Shown: in pieces, positions 8,099-17,621 of the stretch
How the letters are laid out: each line of letters opens with the position of its first letter
Numbering within the stretch: the first letter of the stretch is position 1
Origin: Paenibacillus wulumuqiensis
GTDB taxonomy: Bacteria; Bacillota; Bacilli; Paenibacillales; Paenibacillaceae
DNA: 64,000 nucleotides
Direction of reading: 5' to 3'
Assembly (NCBI RefSeq): GCF_000971965.1
Contig: NZ_LAQP01000019.1
Span: forward strand, 1-64,000
Notes under the pieces: generated by a model
Told to the model about the DNA's origin: nothing
The model's input: only the letters and a program-made list of their open reading frames with translations
Database searches by the model: none
Position numbers and translations under genes: made by a program

Positions 8099-8698
8099 TT
8101 AATCTACATGCTGAATCTCAAAATGGTAAAAGGCGGTATCAAATCCCATATCCATCGGACTGGCCGAATAAATGCCGACACGCAGCGGCTGGCCTGGCGG
8201 GCAATCGAGATGGGTAATGCGCAGCTGCTCCCATTCTGCAGCCAGATCGGCACTTCCCTCTCGGAAATAGACGAAAAAGTCATTGCCCTCCCGTCTCACG
8301 CGGAACGATAGACGCTGGCTAAAAATGCTGTTGTCCACATTACGTGTCGACCAATCGGAATAACTGCGCTGCGTGACAACCACGCCCAGATGCGAAGCTT
8401 TCTCCGGGATAAATTCTACGGATGTCTTGAGCCAGTTGGATGGATCGATACCGATAAAAATGCCGGATTGATCATACGTACGCTGCGGATGCATCTGCAG
8501 CTCGGCAATTGCTTCAAAATTGCCCTTGATCTCATCGTACAACACATGCCCGTTATATCGCTCGAACCCGTAATGGGTTCTCATCCAGAAATCCGTATCC
8601 GGCCGACTCCGCAGCAGCAGATGATCCTGCTCTACCGCTCTGTGTTCCGGCGGAAACATCTCCTGCAGACGGTCTGTATGATGCGGAATATATTGCAT
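8099..8698 (-). CDS. DUF1349 concanavalin-like domain protein
   Basis: A 199-residue cytoplasmic protein consisting of a single DUF1349 domain (concanavalin A-like jelly roll). Typical features are HYGFERYNGHVLYDE near the start, QSGIFIGIDPSNWLKTSVEF in the middle and VGIYSASPMDMGFDTAFYHF near the end. The family is related to a yeast protein annotated as a regulator of enolase and to glycan-binding lectin folds. No catalytic role is established. There is no signal peptide, so it should act inside the cell. It is the first gene of a likely two-gene unit with the small membrane protein downstream. Confidence 0.88.
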   Translation of the reverse strand: MQYIPHHTDRLQEMFPPEHRAVEQDHLLLRSRPDTDFWMRTHYGFERYNGHVLYDEIKGNFEAIAELQMHPQRTYDQSGIFIGIDPSNWLKTSVEFIPEKASHLGVVVTQRSYSDWSTRNVDNSIFSQRLSFRVRREGNDFFVYFREGSADLAAEWEQLRITHLDCPPGQPLRVGIYSASPMDMGFDTAFYHFEIQHVD

Positions 8699-9149
8699 AC
8701 CATCACCTCATTTAAAAGGAATCTACATTACAGAAAATGTATGCGTAAACGGCATGCCGAAAACGCTATCACTGAGTATATTACCAGATCAGCAGGGGAT
8801 TCGTACGTGAAAATATTCTCTACTGTACATGACCTGTTCCCTGTTTATCACAAAGCGGCTTCCTGTCTTCGCTGTTCATGCTGCCTGGCGATCCGCACGG
8901 TCAAGCAGCATACAGGGGTCTGTGTAGATTTAACCATGAACGCTCTCAGCCAACCGCACTTGTCTTCCGAACATTCATGCACGGCGTTTTCTACATAAGG
9001 ATCACTGTATATCCCGCGATCTGTCGGTATATCCTCTGCCTTTTCAGCGCTGTGACCTTTCAAAAAAGCTGTAAAAAGAGTATCTTAGATATAGACTGGA
9101 ATCAGCGAACCGCTGTTTTTCCAAAAAAAGAGTTAAAGGTGTGCGATAC
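8699..9149. other. Intergenic region between divergent genes
   Basis: Must contain the promoters of the leftward DUF1349 gene and the rightward RluF gene, but no clear SigA match stands out. A 71-codon minus-strand frame (8848-9063) has a TTG start and no ribosome binding site. Confidence 0.5.
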
Positions 9150-9857
9150 GTGCGAATTAATAAATATATTAGCGAATCCGGCATTACTTCCCGCCGGGGA
9201 GCAGACAAATGGATCAATGAAGGCCGGGTAACGATCAACGGTACAGTAGCAGAGCTCGGCAGCAAGGTAGAACCCGGCGACGATGTGCGGGTAGACGGCA
9301 AGCCGATCCGGGTAGAGCAGGAAAATGTCTATATCGCGCTCAACAAGCCGGTAGGCATTACGAGTACGACCGAGCGGCATGTGAAAGGCAATATCGTGGA
9401 CTTTGTGAATCATCCACTGCGCATCTTCCATATCGGACGTCTGGACAAGGATTCGGACGGACTGATCCTGCTGACCAACGATGGGGATATCGTCAATGAA
9501 ATCCTGCGTGCCGAGAACAAGCATGAAAAGGAATATATCGTTACCGTGGATCGTCCGATCACGCCGGCTTTTCTGAACAAGATGGCTTCGGGCGTCGAGA
9601 TTCTGGATACGGTGACCCTGCCCTGCAAAGTGACCCAGCAGTCCAAATATGTATTCAAAATCATCCTGACCCAGGGACTGAACCGCCAGATCCGCCGCAT
9701 GTGTGCAGCGCTCGGCTATGAAGTACACGGCCTGCGCCGTACCCGGATCATGAATATCCATCTGGGCAATCTGCCGATCGGCCAGTGGCGTGATCTGACA
9801 TCTGCCGAACTGGATCAGCTGTTCCGCGATCTGGATTATACACCGAGATCACATTGA
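9150..9857 (+). CDS. rluF: 23S rRNA pseudouridine synthase, RluF/RsuA family
   Basis: A 235-residue RNA-modifying enzyme that isomerises a specific uridine in rRNA. An S4 RNA-binding domain ([20 protein letters not shown]) occupies residues 1-48. The RsuA-type catalytic domain carries the [10 protein letters not shown] motif with nucleophile Asp99, the NKPVG motif and the RQIRRM motif near the end. Length and the IKYISESG-type N-terminus fit RluF (U2604/U2605 region of 23S rRNA) better than RluB. The GTG at 9150 is preferred because AAAGGT lies nine bases upstream; a GTG three codons earlier sits directly on that site. It ends before a strong terminator. Confidence 0.92.
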   Translation: MRINKYISESGITSRRGADKWINEGRVTINGTVAELGSKVEPGDDVRVDGKPIRVEQENVYIALNKPVGITSTTERHVKGNIVDFVNHPLRIFHIGRLDKDSDGLILLTNDGDIVNEILRAENKHEKEYIVTVDRPITPAFLNKMASGVEILDTVTLPCKVTQQSKYVFKIILTQGLNRQIRRMCAALGYEVHGLRRTRIMNIHLGNLPIGQWRDLTSAELDQLFRDLDYTPRSH

Positions 9858-9907
9858 TTTATTCATGCAGGCGGGCTGCCCATAATGGCATTCTGCGCCC
9901 AAAACGC

Positions 9908-9943
9908 AAAAAGCTGCTTCCGTGAACAGGAGCAGCTTTTTTT
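9908..9943 (+). terminator. Intrinsic terminator of rluF
   Basis: AAAAAGCTGCT pairs with AGCAGCTTTTT across a 12-base loop, followed by further T residues. The A-run on the left would let it also stop the convergent gene. Confidence 0.9.
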
Positions 9944-10083
9944 GATAGGGATCTATCGCTATCAGGACATGCATTAGCGTGTACTTGCAACATACCTATC
10001 GTATAAGGTGATCGAGAGACACCTCAGATGTGGTTAACGTGATGCACAGCAGAACGTTCTCCGGGAGGCGTCGCTATGGTCTC

Positions 10084-10440
10084 TTATTTGTAAAAGACTT
10101 TGTCCACATTGTACTTGGCCTGCAGACTGTTGATAATATACGTCTCGTAAATCTCGCGCTCGGTCGGGTCTTCCACGATACATACATCGATACGGGTAAC
10201 CTCGTCGCGGTGGTCCTTGATCGGAGATACGGTATCTTCGAAATGCTTTTTGATACGCGGTCTGAGTTTGCGGGCTTTACCGACAAACAGCAGCTCATCC
10301 TGCTCGTTGTAGAACATATAGATGCCGCCCACTTCACGGGAGATCAGATGAAAATCGGTAAAACCATAGATATGGCTAAGTTCCGGATTAATTTGCTTGG
10401 TAATCGATACGTTAGGCGTAGGGATGGTAATCTGGATCAA
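10084..10440 (-). CDS. GIY-YIG nuclease-superfamily protein (UvrC N-domain-like)
   Basis: A 118-residue stand-alone GIY-YIG domain. The GGIYMFYNEQDELLFVGKA stretch gives the two signature strands, with the second motif as FVG rather than YIG. It is followed by the KLRPRIKKHF helix with its conserved arginine. A late glutamate (DPTEREIYETYI) and the YNVDK end complete the fold as in the UvrC incision domain. Firmicutes carry such single-domain copies of unknown substrate. A DNA-repair or DNA-processing role is inferred from the fold alone. The start is a TTG at 10440 preceded by AAGGAAGTG; no ATG fits. A palindromic repeat lies just upstream. Confidence 0.85.
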   Translation of the reverse strand: MIQITIPTPNVSITKQINPELSHIYGFTDFHLISREVGGIYMFYNEQDELLFVGKARKLRPRIKKHFEDTVSPIKDHRDEVTRIDVCIVEDPTEREIYETYIINSLQAKYNVDKVFYK

Positions 10441-10793
10441 TTGCAGTTCACTTCCTTATTCAATATAGGTGTTCATCCTACCATAAATGAGGCGGGATTG
10501 ATATCATCGAATTCAAATCTGCAAAAGTAAAAGATTGGCGCGCTTCGGGGCATTCGCTCCAGAAAGGGATAGGACACGTCCTCTGGTTAAGGCTGGAGAT
10601 CATGAATGTTCGCTTGCAGCAGATGATCTCCAGCCTTAAAGGTCGTCCTTTGTCCTATTCCCTTTCCTGCGCTGCGTGAGTGATGCAGCATATGACGTGC
10701 TCGCTGTATAAGTTAGAGTTGTGTTAAATTATTCATTTTGTACATTGCAGTATAGCGCTGGTTCAACTACATATCACACCGGGAGGTCAGTAC
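10441..10793. other. Intergenic region carrying palindromic repeat copy A
   Basis: Separates two divergent genes. Most of it is the hairpin repeat at 10555-10676. The remainder shows no other feature apart from the GGGAGG ribosome binding site at the right end. Confidence 0.6.
10555..10676 (+). repeat. Dispersed palindromic repeat, copy A
   Basis: A hairpin-forming element starting CGCTCC. The left arm GAAAGGGATAGGACA and the segment GTCCTCTGGTTAAGG pair with a right arm ending GTCCTATTCCCTTTC. The inner stem GGCTGGAGATCAT is matched exactly by ATGATCTCCAGCC. The stem is about 42 bp with small internal loops. The loop contains GCTTGCAGC. It is related to copies at 34.4, 36.1, 36.4 and 50.3 kb but has its own complementary arm sequences. 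Confidence 0.85.
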
Positions 10794-11297
10794 ATGGATA
10801 ATCATTTTGCATCGTTACAGTGGATACATTCTATTCTACTGCAGGCGAATATTCCGGACATAACGAATCTGCAAATTGAAAGTCAGAACGCAGCCTATGA
10901 AGGCATGACTTTTGAAATAGATACACATACATTCCGAAGCAGACTCGCCAAACACACTCCCAAAAAGAAAGGCTATTTTGTGGTGTTCTGGGAAAAAGAT
11001 ATTGATAACAACAATCGGGCGTACAGTGATAAGGAGTGCCCCGATCAAGTGATTGTTAATGTGATGGATCATGATAAACAGGGACAGTTTATTTTCCCCA
11101 GAGAAATTCTGCTGAAGCACGGAATCTTGCGGAGTGGTGATCAGAAAGGGAAAATGGCAATGCGGGTATACCCCGACTGGGAAGATGAACTGAATACAGC
11201 TGCCAGGCGTACGCAGAAGTGGCAGCTGCTCTATTTTATAAATGGGATAGCTGCTGCCGATTCTGTTGATGTGCGAAAACGATATTTGCAATTATAG
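10794..11297 (+). CDS. MepB-family protein
   Basis: A 167-residue cytoplasmic protein of the MepB family, named after the third gene of the staphylococcal mepRAB multidrug-efflux operon. The biochemical role of MepB is unknown. Recognisable pieces are YEGMTFEIDTHTFRSRLAKHTPKKKGYFVVFWEKD and a downstream FPREILLKHGILRS, which resemble an EcoRII-like or nucleic-acid-binding fold in my reading. No MepR or MepA homologue is adjacent. The start is supported by CGGGAGG ten bases upstream. Its last codons overlap the stop of the convergent LysR gene by six bases, so there is no room for a terminator between them. Confidence 0.85.
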   Translation: MDNHFASLQWIHSILLQANIPDITNLQIESQNAAYEGMTFEIDTHTFRSRLAKHTPKKKGYFVVFWEKDIDNNNRAYSDKECPDQVIVNVMDHDKQGQFIFPREILLKHGILRSGDQKGKMAMRVYPDWEDELNTAARRTQKWQLLYFINGIAAADSVDVRKRYLQL

Positions 11298-12196
11298 ATT
11301 CATACTGTTCTCCGCCGCCATAACTTCCCTTGCTGCCCCGATAAAAGCCGACAAGATGGGTGAGAGCCACTTGTCTTTGTGCCATAACATCTGTGTATAT
11401 ACATGCAGATCGGGAATATTCCACGGGAGAGCAACCAGTTCGTTACGTTCGACTTCAGCTTTTGTAGTCACCTCGGGTAAAAAGGCAATACCGATTCTGG
11501 CCATTGCACACTGCTTAATAGCTTCCGCATTCTGAAATTCCAGATGTGTAATAGTGTCTATACCTTCTTTCTCAAATGCCCGGTCAAACATGCTGCGGTA
11601 GGTACATCCCTTTTCATTGGTCAGAAATACTTCGTCATGAAAATCTGCCAGCTGCAGGCTCGTCCGATTTGCAAGCCGATGATCCGGCGCAGCGAAGAAA
11701 CGGAATTGCTCCTCCACCATTGGCTCCACGGTCAACCCGCTGGAACGGATCGGTTCATCCAGCATAAAGACTATATCTGCCGTACCGTCAAAAAGCGTCT
11801 GCTTCAGCTGCAAATTGGAGACTGAACGGAAAACAATCTGCACTCCCGGATAGCGCGAACGAAACAAGTGAAATACACCCGGCAGCCGATATGCACAGAG
11901 CACTTCATTGGCGCTGATCGTCAGTGTACCCGTCAATTCATCCTGATCGTGAACAATGCTGCGGGCCTGTTCCAGCTGGTCAAGTACACCCTGAACATGT
12001 GTTAAAAAGCGCTCTCCTGCTGTTGTAAGCACCAGCTGTTTGCCCAGTCGGTCAAAAGACGAACCCCCAGCTCCTCCTCCAGTGCCTTGATTTGCATAGT
12101 CACATTGGAAGGTACATAATTCAGCGCTTCCGCAGCCCGGGTAAAATTCAACGTGAAGGCAACGGTACGAAAGGTATTTAACTGTCGTAATTCCAT
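11292..12196 (-). pseudogene. LysR-family regulator split by a one-base frameshift
   Basis: The reading frame encodes a complete LysR regulator in two pieces. From 12196 the winged helix (MELRQLNTFRTVAFTLNFTR, ALEEELGVRLL) is intact for about 55 residues. The continuation (LTTAGERFLTHVQGVLDQLE to the C-terminal effector domain) is in another frame down to 11292. The break lies in an A-run at 12054-12057 on the plus strand (TTTT on the coding strand). One more T would restore the expected GVRLFDRLGKQLVLTTAGERF. It is therefore a recent inactivation, a phase-variable tract or a sequencing error. It is divergent from the MetX-like hydrolase and a T-N11-A palindrome lies between them. Start: AAGGAGAGG before the ATG. 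Confidence 0.85.
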
Positions 12197-12216
12197 AATA
12201 TCCTCTCCTTCAACTA

Positions 12217-12229
12217 TCAATAATATTGA
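12217..12229. promoter_or_regulatory. Candidate LysR-type operator (T-N11-A)
   Basis: TCAATA-A-TATTGA is a perfect 13-bp palindrome matching the T-N11-A rule of LysR regulators. It sits 21 bp upstream of the frameshifted LysR gene, in the divergent region shared with the MetX-like hydrolase. Confidence 0.5.
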
Positions 12230-12341
12230 ATGCTGTTATGAATTCTGTTCACTTTTCTTGAGCGTAGCACAGCTCTATACTGACAACAAGAATTACATCC
12301 ATATGGATGCAGTTTCAATGCTGAAGGGAGATGCAATAGAA

Positions 12342-13361
12342 ATGGATTATGATCTTTTTAAATTGGGGGATGTAACCCTGCAGTCAGGCGTCATACTGCC
12401 AGATGCTTTTCTCGCTTATAAAACATATGGAGAATTAAACGAACAGAAAGACAATGTGATCGTATATCCAACGGCTTTTGGTGATCAGCATGTTCAGAAT
12501 GAATGGCTCATTGGAAATGATATGGCATTGGATCCGCAAAAATACTTTATTATCGTTCCCAATCTGCTGGGCAATGGATTATCTTCGTCTCCGAGCAATA
12601 CCCCTGCCCCCTTTGACCGAGGCCGATTCCCGCACATCAGCGTCTATGATAACGTTCAATTCCAGTATCGGCTGGTAACCGAAAATTTTGGTATTGAGAA
12701 AATTGCACTTGTGGTCGGCTGGTCGATGGGAGGCATTCAGGCTTTTCAGTGGGGAGCCAGCTATCCTGATCGGGTCGAGCGGATTGCACCTTTTGCGGGA
12801 GCAGCCAAAACCTGGCCTCACACGCTGGTGATGCTCGAAGGCATGAAAGCTGCACTGCTGGCAGCGATCGATTTTGATACAGAACGTTTGGATGATCTGA
12901 CTGCTGTCCATATGCGTGCAGTCGGCCGTGTATACGCAGGCTGGGGATTATCGCAGGCATTTTACCGGGAGGAACTATATCGGGAGATGGGATATGACTC
13001 TGTGGCAGACTTTATGACCGGTGTCTGGGAAAACAGCTTTATGCAAATGAATCCGCATAATGTGCTGGCTATGCTCTGGACAGGTCAATATGCCGATATT
13101 AGTGACAACGCTATGTATGATGGGGACTTTGACCGGGCCCTTCATAGCATCCGAGCGCTCTCCTGCATTATGCCCGGCAGTACTGATCTATTCTGCACAG
13201 CGGATGACAATAAATATGAAGCGGACAGGATACCATACGCCATGTTCAATCCGATCCATTCGATCTGGGGACATTTCGCCGGTCGAGGAATCAATCAGGC
13301 AGATAATACGTTTATTAATAATAACCTGAAGCAGCTGCTTATGCTTGAACCACGTATATAA
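12342..13361 (+). CDS. Alpha/beta-hydrolase of the MetX/homoserine O-acetyltransferase-like family
   Basis: A 339-residue cytoplasmic alpha/beta-hydrolase. The N-terminus (GVILPDAFLAYKTYGELNEQKDNVIVYPTAFGD) is that of the MetX superfamily. The nucleophile elbow is VVGWSMGGIQAFQWG with the catalytic serine. The oxyanion region is PNLLGNGLSSSP, and a histidine near the end (IWGHFAGRG) completes the triad, with an aspartate at STDLF. Conserved homoserine- and acetyl-CoA-binding features of true MetX are not all evident. Many such proteins are annotated simply as alpha/beta hydrolases, so the substrate is open. The ATG at 12342 has GAAGGGAG upstream. It is divergent from a LysR gene that probably regulates it. 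Confidence 0.85.
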   Translation: MDYDLFKLGDVTLQSGVILPDAFLAYKTYGELNEQKDNVIVYPTAFGDQHVQNEWLIGNDMALDPQKYFIIVPNLLGNGLSSSPSNTPAPFDRGRFPHISVYDNVQFQYRLVTENFGIEKIALVVGWSMGGIQAFQWGASYPDRVERIAPFAGAAKTWPHTLVMLEGMKAALLAAIDFDTERLDDLTAVHMRAVGRVYAGWGLSQAFYREELYREMGYDSVADFMTGVWENSFMQMNPHNVLAMLWTGQYADISDNAMYDGDFDRALHSIRALSCIMPGSTDLFCTADDNKYEADRIPYAMFNPIHSIWGHFAGRGINQADNTFINNNLKQLLMLEPRI

Positions 13362-13384
13362 ATTATTGCTCCTTCATTATATAA

Positions 13385-13433
13385 AAATACTCCTGTGTAC
13401 TTGCAGACTGACTGCATATGCACAGGAGTATTT
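13385..13433. terminator. Intrinsic terminator after the MetX-like gene
   Basis: AAATACTCCTGTG (13385-13397) pairs with CACAGGAGTATTT (13421-13433), with A and T runs on both sides. Confidence 0.8.
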
Positions 13434-13550
13434 GTTGTTGCCCAGGTATACATATCTACGCTTCGAGCCAGACGAAAATAGTGTTCGACCGGTTCTTCGA
13501 TATATATTTTATGCAGTGAGGACATCACAGGGCTTTCTTTCGCATCCAAT

Positions 13551-13582
13551 AAAAAAGCAGCCTGGTTCAAGACCAGACTGCT
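13551..13582 (-). terminator. Intrinsic terminator of guaA
   Basis: On the minus strand AGCAGTCTGGT and ACCAGGCTGCT pair with one mismatch around a five-base loop, followed by TTTTTT. Confidence 0.85.
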
Positions 13583-13610
13583 CCCTGGAGTCATCTATTT
13601 CGTGTAAATC

Positions 13611-15149
13611 CTATTCCCACTCAATCGTTGCTGGTGGTTTCGAAGTAATATCATACACCACGCGGTTGACGTTATCCACTTCGTTAACGATACGTACGGA
13701 GATCTTCTCCAGTACATCCCATGGAATACGTGCCCAGTCCGCAGTCATGCCGTCGATGGAGGTTACGGCGCGTATACCTACGGTGTAGGAATACGTACGT
13801 GCATCACCCATAACGCCGACGCTCTTCATGTTCGGCAGCGCTGTGAAGTACTGCCAGATTTCATTTTCCAGACCGGCCTTGGCGATTTCTTCGCGCAGGA
13901 TGTAGTCGGAATCACGAACGATAGTCAGTTTGTCTTCGGTTACTTCGCCGAGGACGCGGATCGCCAGACCTGGGCCCGGGAACGGCTGACGCCATACGAT
14001 GGCACGCGGCAGGCCGCATTCTTCGCCGACTTTACGTACTTCGTCTTTGAACAGTGCTTTGAGTGGCTCGATCAGTTCAAATTCCATATCTTCCGGCAGG
14101 CCGCCGACGTTATGGTGAGATTTGATCGTCTGTGCTGTAGCGGTTCCGCTCTCTACGATATCCGTATACAGGGTTCCCTGTGCCAGATAGGCAAAGTCGC
14201 CCAGCTTTTTGGATTCTTCGTCAAATACATAGATAAACTCGTTACCGATGATTTTACGTTTTTGCTCCGGATCGTCTACGCCTGCCAGTTTGGACAGGAA
14301 GCGCTCCTGTGCGTCGATTTTGACTACTTTCATATCGAACTTGCCGACGAACGTCTCCATTACGCTCTCTGCTTCGCCTTTGCGCAGCAGACCATGGTCG
14401 ATAAACATACAGGTCAGCTGATCGCCGATCGCTTTGTGCAGCAGGATCGCTACAACGGAAGAATCCACGCCGCCGCTCAGTGCGCACAGTACGTTCTTGT
14501 TACCCACCTGGTCGCGGATTTCCTGAATGGTATCATCGATGAATGTCTTCATGCTCCACTCGCCGTGGCACTGACATACTTCGTACAGGAAGTTGCGGAT
14601 CATCTCGTTACCGAACACGGAGTGACGCACTTCCGGGTGGAACTGCACCGCATACAGATGACGCTCTGCGTTGCTCATCGCTGCGATTGGGGCAGACTCG
14701 GTGCTGGCATCCACGACAAAGCCTTCCGGCAGACCGACAACATGGTCACCATGGCTCATCCATACGGTGTGGCTGGATTCCATGCCTTTGTTCAGTGCGC
14801 AGTGCGGCATGAAGTCCACATCGGACTTGCCGTACTCGCGTTTGGCGGAGCGTTCTACTTTACCGGACAGTTGTTGAGCCATTAGCTGCATACCATAACA
14901 AATACCGAAGATTGGCACATTCAGATCATAAATCGCCGGATCGACATGAGGGGCATCCTCCGCGTACACGCTGGATGGACCGCCGGAGAAGATAATACCT
15001 TTGGGTGCCAGCTCACGGATTTTCTCGACAGGGGTGTTGAACGGCAGTAACTCACTGTATACACCAAGATCACGGATACGTCTTGCAATTAACTGATTGT
15101 ATTGTCCACCAAAATCAAGGACAACGATTATTTCATTTGGACTGTTCAT
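13611..15149 (-). CDS. guaA: GMP synthase (glutamine-hydrolysing)
   Basis: A 512-residue enzyme that converts XMP, ATP and glutamine to GMP, the last step of guanine nucleotide synthesis. The class I glutamine amidotransferase domain (residues 1-200) has nucleophile Cys84 in GICYGMQ and the His/Glu pair in QFHPEV. The ATP-pyrophosphatase domain has the P-loop LSGGVDSSV and the C-terminal dimerisation domain ends KPPATIEWE, exactly the family ending. Length is standard. It has a GGGAGG site seven bases before the start and its own terminator. No purine riboswitch or PurR-box is apparent upstream, unlike the purine permease gene at the left of the window. Confidence 0.98.
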   Translation of the reverse strand: MNSPNEIIVVLDFGGQYNQLIARRIRDLGVYSELLPFNTPVEKIRELAPKGIIFSGGPSSVYAEDAPHVDPAIYDLNVPIFGICYGMQLMAQQLSGKVERSAKREYGKSDVDFMPHCALNKGMESSHTVWMSHGDHVVGLPEGFVVDASTESAPIAAMSNAERHLYAVQFHPEVRHSVFGNEMIRNFLYEVCQCHGEWSMKTFIDDTIQEIRDQVGNKNVLCALSGGVDSSVVAILLHKAIGDQLTCMFIDHGLLRKGEAESVMETFVGKFDMKVVKIDAQERFLSKLAGVDDPEQKRKIIGNEFIYVFDEESKKLGDFAYLAQGTLYTDIVESGTATAQTIKSHHNVGGLPEDMEFELIEPLKALFKDEVRKVGEECGLPRAIVWRQPFPGPGLAIRVLGEVTEDKLTIVRDSDYILREEIAKAGLENEIWQYFTALPNMKSVGVMGDARTYSYTVGIRAVTSIDGMTADWARIPWDVLEKISVRIVNEVDNVNRVVYDITSKPPATIEWE

Positions 15150-15536
15150 TCATGTGCCTCCCACTTTTCAATGAGTCTAATTATACCTATGGGGAAAAGA
15201 GACCGTCAAGGCTTAAAGCCTTATGATTTCAGCATTTTTCAAAAATTTGCAATTTGATTTTCATATCATGGATAAACGGGCGTATGACATGGATTTCCAA
15301 GCGTTTCCATTTAAAGAAAATACGGATCGTGTACGCATCCAGTGGACATTCTGCGAATGCTCTACTGGTGGACTTTGCCCTATCCAAACGATTATGATAG
15401 TAAAGATACAACTACAGTAAAAATATAACAGAAAATGGACAATACGTTTAGCGCATTATTTTGCTGCGGGTATGAACCGATATATAGAGCATCCGGCAAA
15501 ATAAGACGATATTACAACTTGGCATGGGGGCAATCT
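15150..15536. other. Divergent intergenic region, nothing recognised
   Basis: Holds the promoters of guaA (left) and the DedA gene (right). No riboswitch, repeat or clear promoter match was seen. Confidence 0.5.
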
Positions 15537-16190
15537 ATGGGATTCATGGACTATCTACAATCACTTCTTACCGAGCATGGCTATCTGGTGCTATTTCTGG
15601 GGCTGCTGCTTGAATTTATCGCGTTACCTTTTCCCGGAGAGCCGACGATGGCGTACGCGGGTTATTTATCCTATATGGGCACTCTTAATATGGCACTCCT
15701 ACTCCTATGCGCTTTTGCAGGGACGACGATCGGAATGACCATTACGTACTTTATTGGAAAAAAGGCAGGTCTGCCTTTTATGCGCAAATACGGCAAATGG
15801 ATTCTGCTGCCGGAGCACAAACTGGACAAGGCACAGAAGTGGTTTAATAAATACGGCTATACGCTCGTATTCGTCGGTTATTTCATTCCGGGGGTGCGTC
15901 ATTTTACGGGTTATTTCTCCGGGATTATGAACTACAAGTTCTGGCGGTTCGCAGCGTACGCTTACAGCGGTGCGCTAATCTGGGTAGGTGTGTTTTTGGC
16001 ACTGGGGAAAATCTTCGGACCGCAGTGGACGCAGGTATTCCACTGGATTCACGATTATTCCGTTGAAGCCGTGGCCATTCTGGTCGGCCTGATCCTGGCG
16101 GCGATCATTGTAAAGTTCCGCCGGAGACTGGGTATTTATCTGGTGAACCGATTTGGGAAGAAGAAACCGGAGAAGTCGACGGAGGAGTAA
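15537..16190 (+). CDS. DedA-family membrane protein
   Basis: A 217-residue polytopic membrane protein of the DedA/SNARE-associated family. Family members are undecaprenyl-phosphate or lipid flippases needed for envelope homeostasis. It shows LEFIALPFPGEPTMAYAGYLS, the GTTIGMTITYFIGKKAG stretch and the signature FVGYFIPGVRHFTGYFSGI with the conserved glycine-arginine pair. About five hydrophobic segments precede a basic tail (KFRRRLGIYLVNRFGKKKPEK). The start at 15537 has GGGGG seven bases upstream; the longer frame back to 15435 has no site. A strong terminator follows. Which lipid it moves cannot be read from sequence. Confidence 0.9.
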   Translation: MGFMDYLQSLLTEHGYLVLFLGLLLEFIALPFPGEPTMAYAGYLSYMGTLNMALLLLCAFAGTTIGMTITYFIGKKAGLPFMRKYGKWILLPEHKLDKAQKWFNKYGYTLVFVGYFIPGVRHFTGYFSGIMNYKFWRFAAYAYSGALIWVGVFLALGKIFGPQWTQVFHWIHDYSVEAVAILVGLILAAIIVKFRRRLGIYLVNRFGKKKPEKSTEE

Positions 16191-16262
16191 ATTAATAATT
16201 TTGCACAATATATGCAGATATTTTAGAAGCAAGCATACTATTAATGTATGGCAGCAGAAAAT

Positions 16263-16321
16263 AAAAAGGTCTTATCACAAATCCGTCCTATTATGAAGAC
16301 GACCGTTGATAAGACCTTTTT
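16263..16321. terminator. Bidirectional terminator between DedA and HupE genes
   Basis: AAAAAGGTCTTATCA (16263-16277) and its exact complement (16307-16321) frame a 29-base loop. It serves two convergent genes. Confidence 0.88.
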
Positions 16322-16331
16322 GTTCTTTTAA

Positions 16332-17621
16332 TCAATTTCTTGTTATCGATGCTCTTCTGGTTTTCGTAAAGTAAATATTGATAATAGAGAATAATGCGAG
16401 AATGACCACTACCCAGATCACATTTTGCGCCAATGCATTAACGATTGTATCGACAGGAGTTGAAATTGCAAAAGCTCTATCCAGAATCCACCCTATGGAA
16501 GCAGCGATTGCAAATAACGCTCCAACCATTCGAACAGAACGGTATGCCTTGGTTACACTGAGCAGCAGCAGCCATGGCATAATCAAAGCAATAACAAATA
16601 GCTGCATAAGCTCTATACCAATATTAAAACCTAATACGCTCAATACAATTCTCATCGGGGTTACACCTAAATCTGTAACCAGTGTTGCAAAAGCCAGGCC
16701 ATGTACCAGCCCAAATCCAGAGGCGACATAAATTTCGCGCCCGGCAAAAATAGGCCGTATAGCATGAATAGCTGAAATCAAAATGGATATGGCAATCAGA
16801 ATTTCGATGGGCTGGCTTGGAATGGAGACCCAGCCGGTTGAACCAATAATCAAAGTGATCGAGTGGCCAATTGTAAAGGCAAAGGTGATTTTTAAAAGTT
16901 TCTTGAGACTTGGCTTTACTCCAGCGAACGTATCCCATTTATTATTTTTCACTAATAATGGCGCCGGTAATAACAAAGCCAGCAAAAATAGTAAATGATC
17001 CACACCTTCAGCAATATGTGCCATGCCCGATTTTACAATACTGGTAAATCCACTCCATGTATTACCTTTTGATTGATTGATTTGGACGGTTGTATTGTTA
17101 TGAATAATGTTGGCAATTAATTGAGGTTCACTGGTATAGATTCCATTATTCCAGTCGCTTCGAATAGTAAGTGTGCTAACGTGAGTAATAAGTTCTCTGA
17201 CAACCACTTCATAATTCAGCGTAAAGGAGTCAACAGGTGCACCCGATGGAGGCGTGAGGATTGTACTCACAATTAAATCCGTAGGATCTGTGGTGACCTC
17301 AGGGTAGGACACCGACATCTCTCCGATTTGTATGGACCATTCTGTTCCTTCTGGCGATTTTACGCTGATATGGTTTGTTATATAACTTACAAGCTCCTTA
17401 TGGTAGCTCTTAATGGCTTTTTCCGGTTCATCGGTCAGGTTGTGATCAAAAGCAACTTCCAGCCGGTCAATAGGAATCACTAACTCGGCTGTCACATTTT
17501 TCTCTGAAAAGTCCAAGAAAACAGCAGAAGTAGGCATGGAGTGTGCAGAAGTGGATAACGGTGCCAGAAAAAACAGCACCATCATCCAGCTCATACACGT
17601 CAGCACAACAAGTCTAATCAT
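16332..17621 (-). CDS. HupE/UreJ-family membrane protein
   Basis: A 429-residue protein. A signal-like helix (residues about 5-26) precedes an extracytoplasmic domain of roughly 190 residues. A C-terminal HupE/UreJ membrane domain with six to seven helices follows. Metal-binding histidine motifs typical of the family are present: SGMAHIAEGVDHLLFLLALL, FTIGHSITL, AIHAIRP and FGLVHGLAFA. HupE proteins transport nickel in hydrogenase and urease systems, but this extended version has no such gene nearby. Its start codon overlaps the stop of the upstream DUF3500 lipoprotein gene (ATGA), so the two are translationally coupled. A two-component metal or small-ion uptake system is a hypothesis. Confidence 0.85.
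   Translation of the reverse strand: MIRLVVLTCMSWMMVLFFLAPLSTSAHSMPTSAVFLDFSEKNVTAELVIPIDRLEVAFDHNLTDEPEKAIKSYHKELVSYITNHISVKSPEGTEWSIQIGEMSVSYPEVTTDPTDLIVSTILTPPSGAPVDSFTLNYEVVVRELITHVSTLTIRSDWNNGIYTSEPQLIANIIHNNTTVQINQSKGNTWSGFTSIVKSGMAHIAEGVDHLLFLLALLLPAPLLVKNNKWDTFAGVKPSLKKLLKITFAFTIGHSITLIIGSTGWVSIPSQPIEILIAISILISAIHAIRPIFAGREIYVASGFGLVHGLAFATLVTDLGVTPMRIVLSVLGFNIGIELMQLFVIALIMPWLLLLSVTKAYRSVRMVGALFAIAASIGWILDRAFAISTPVDTIVNALAQNVIWVVVILALFSIINIYFTKTRRASITRN

Noticed and set aside
8848-9063. 71-codon frame with a protein-like composition, minus strand
   Set aside because: TTG start without a ribosome site and no family recognised; could be revisited with expression data.
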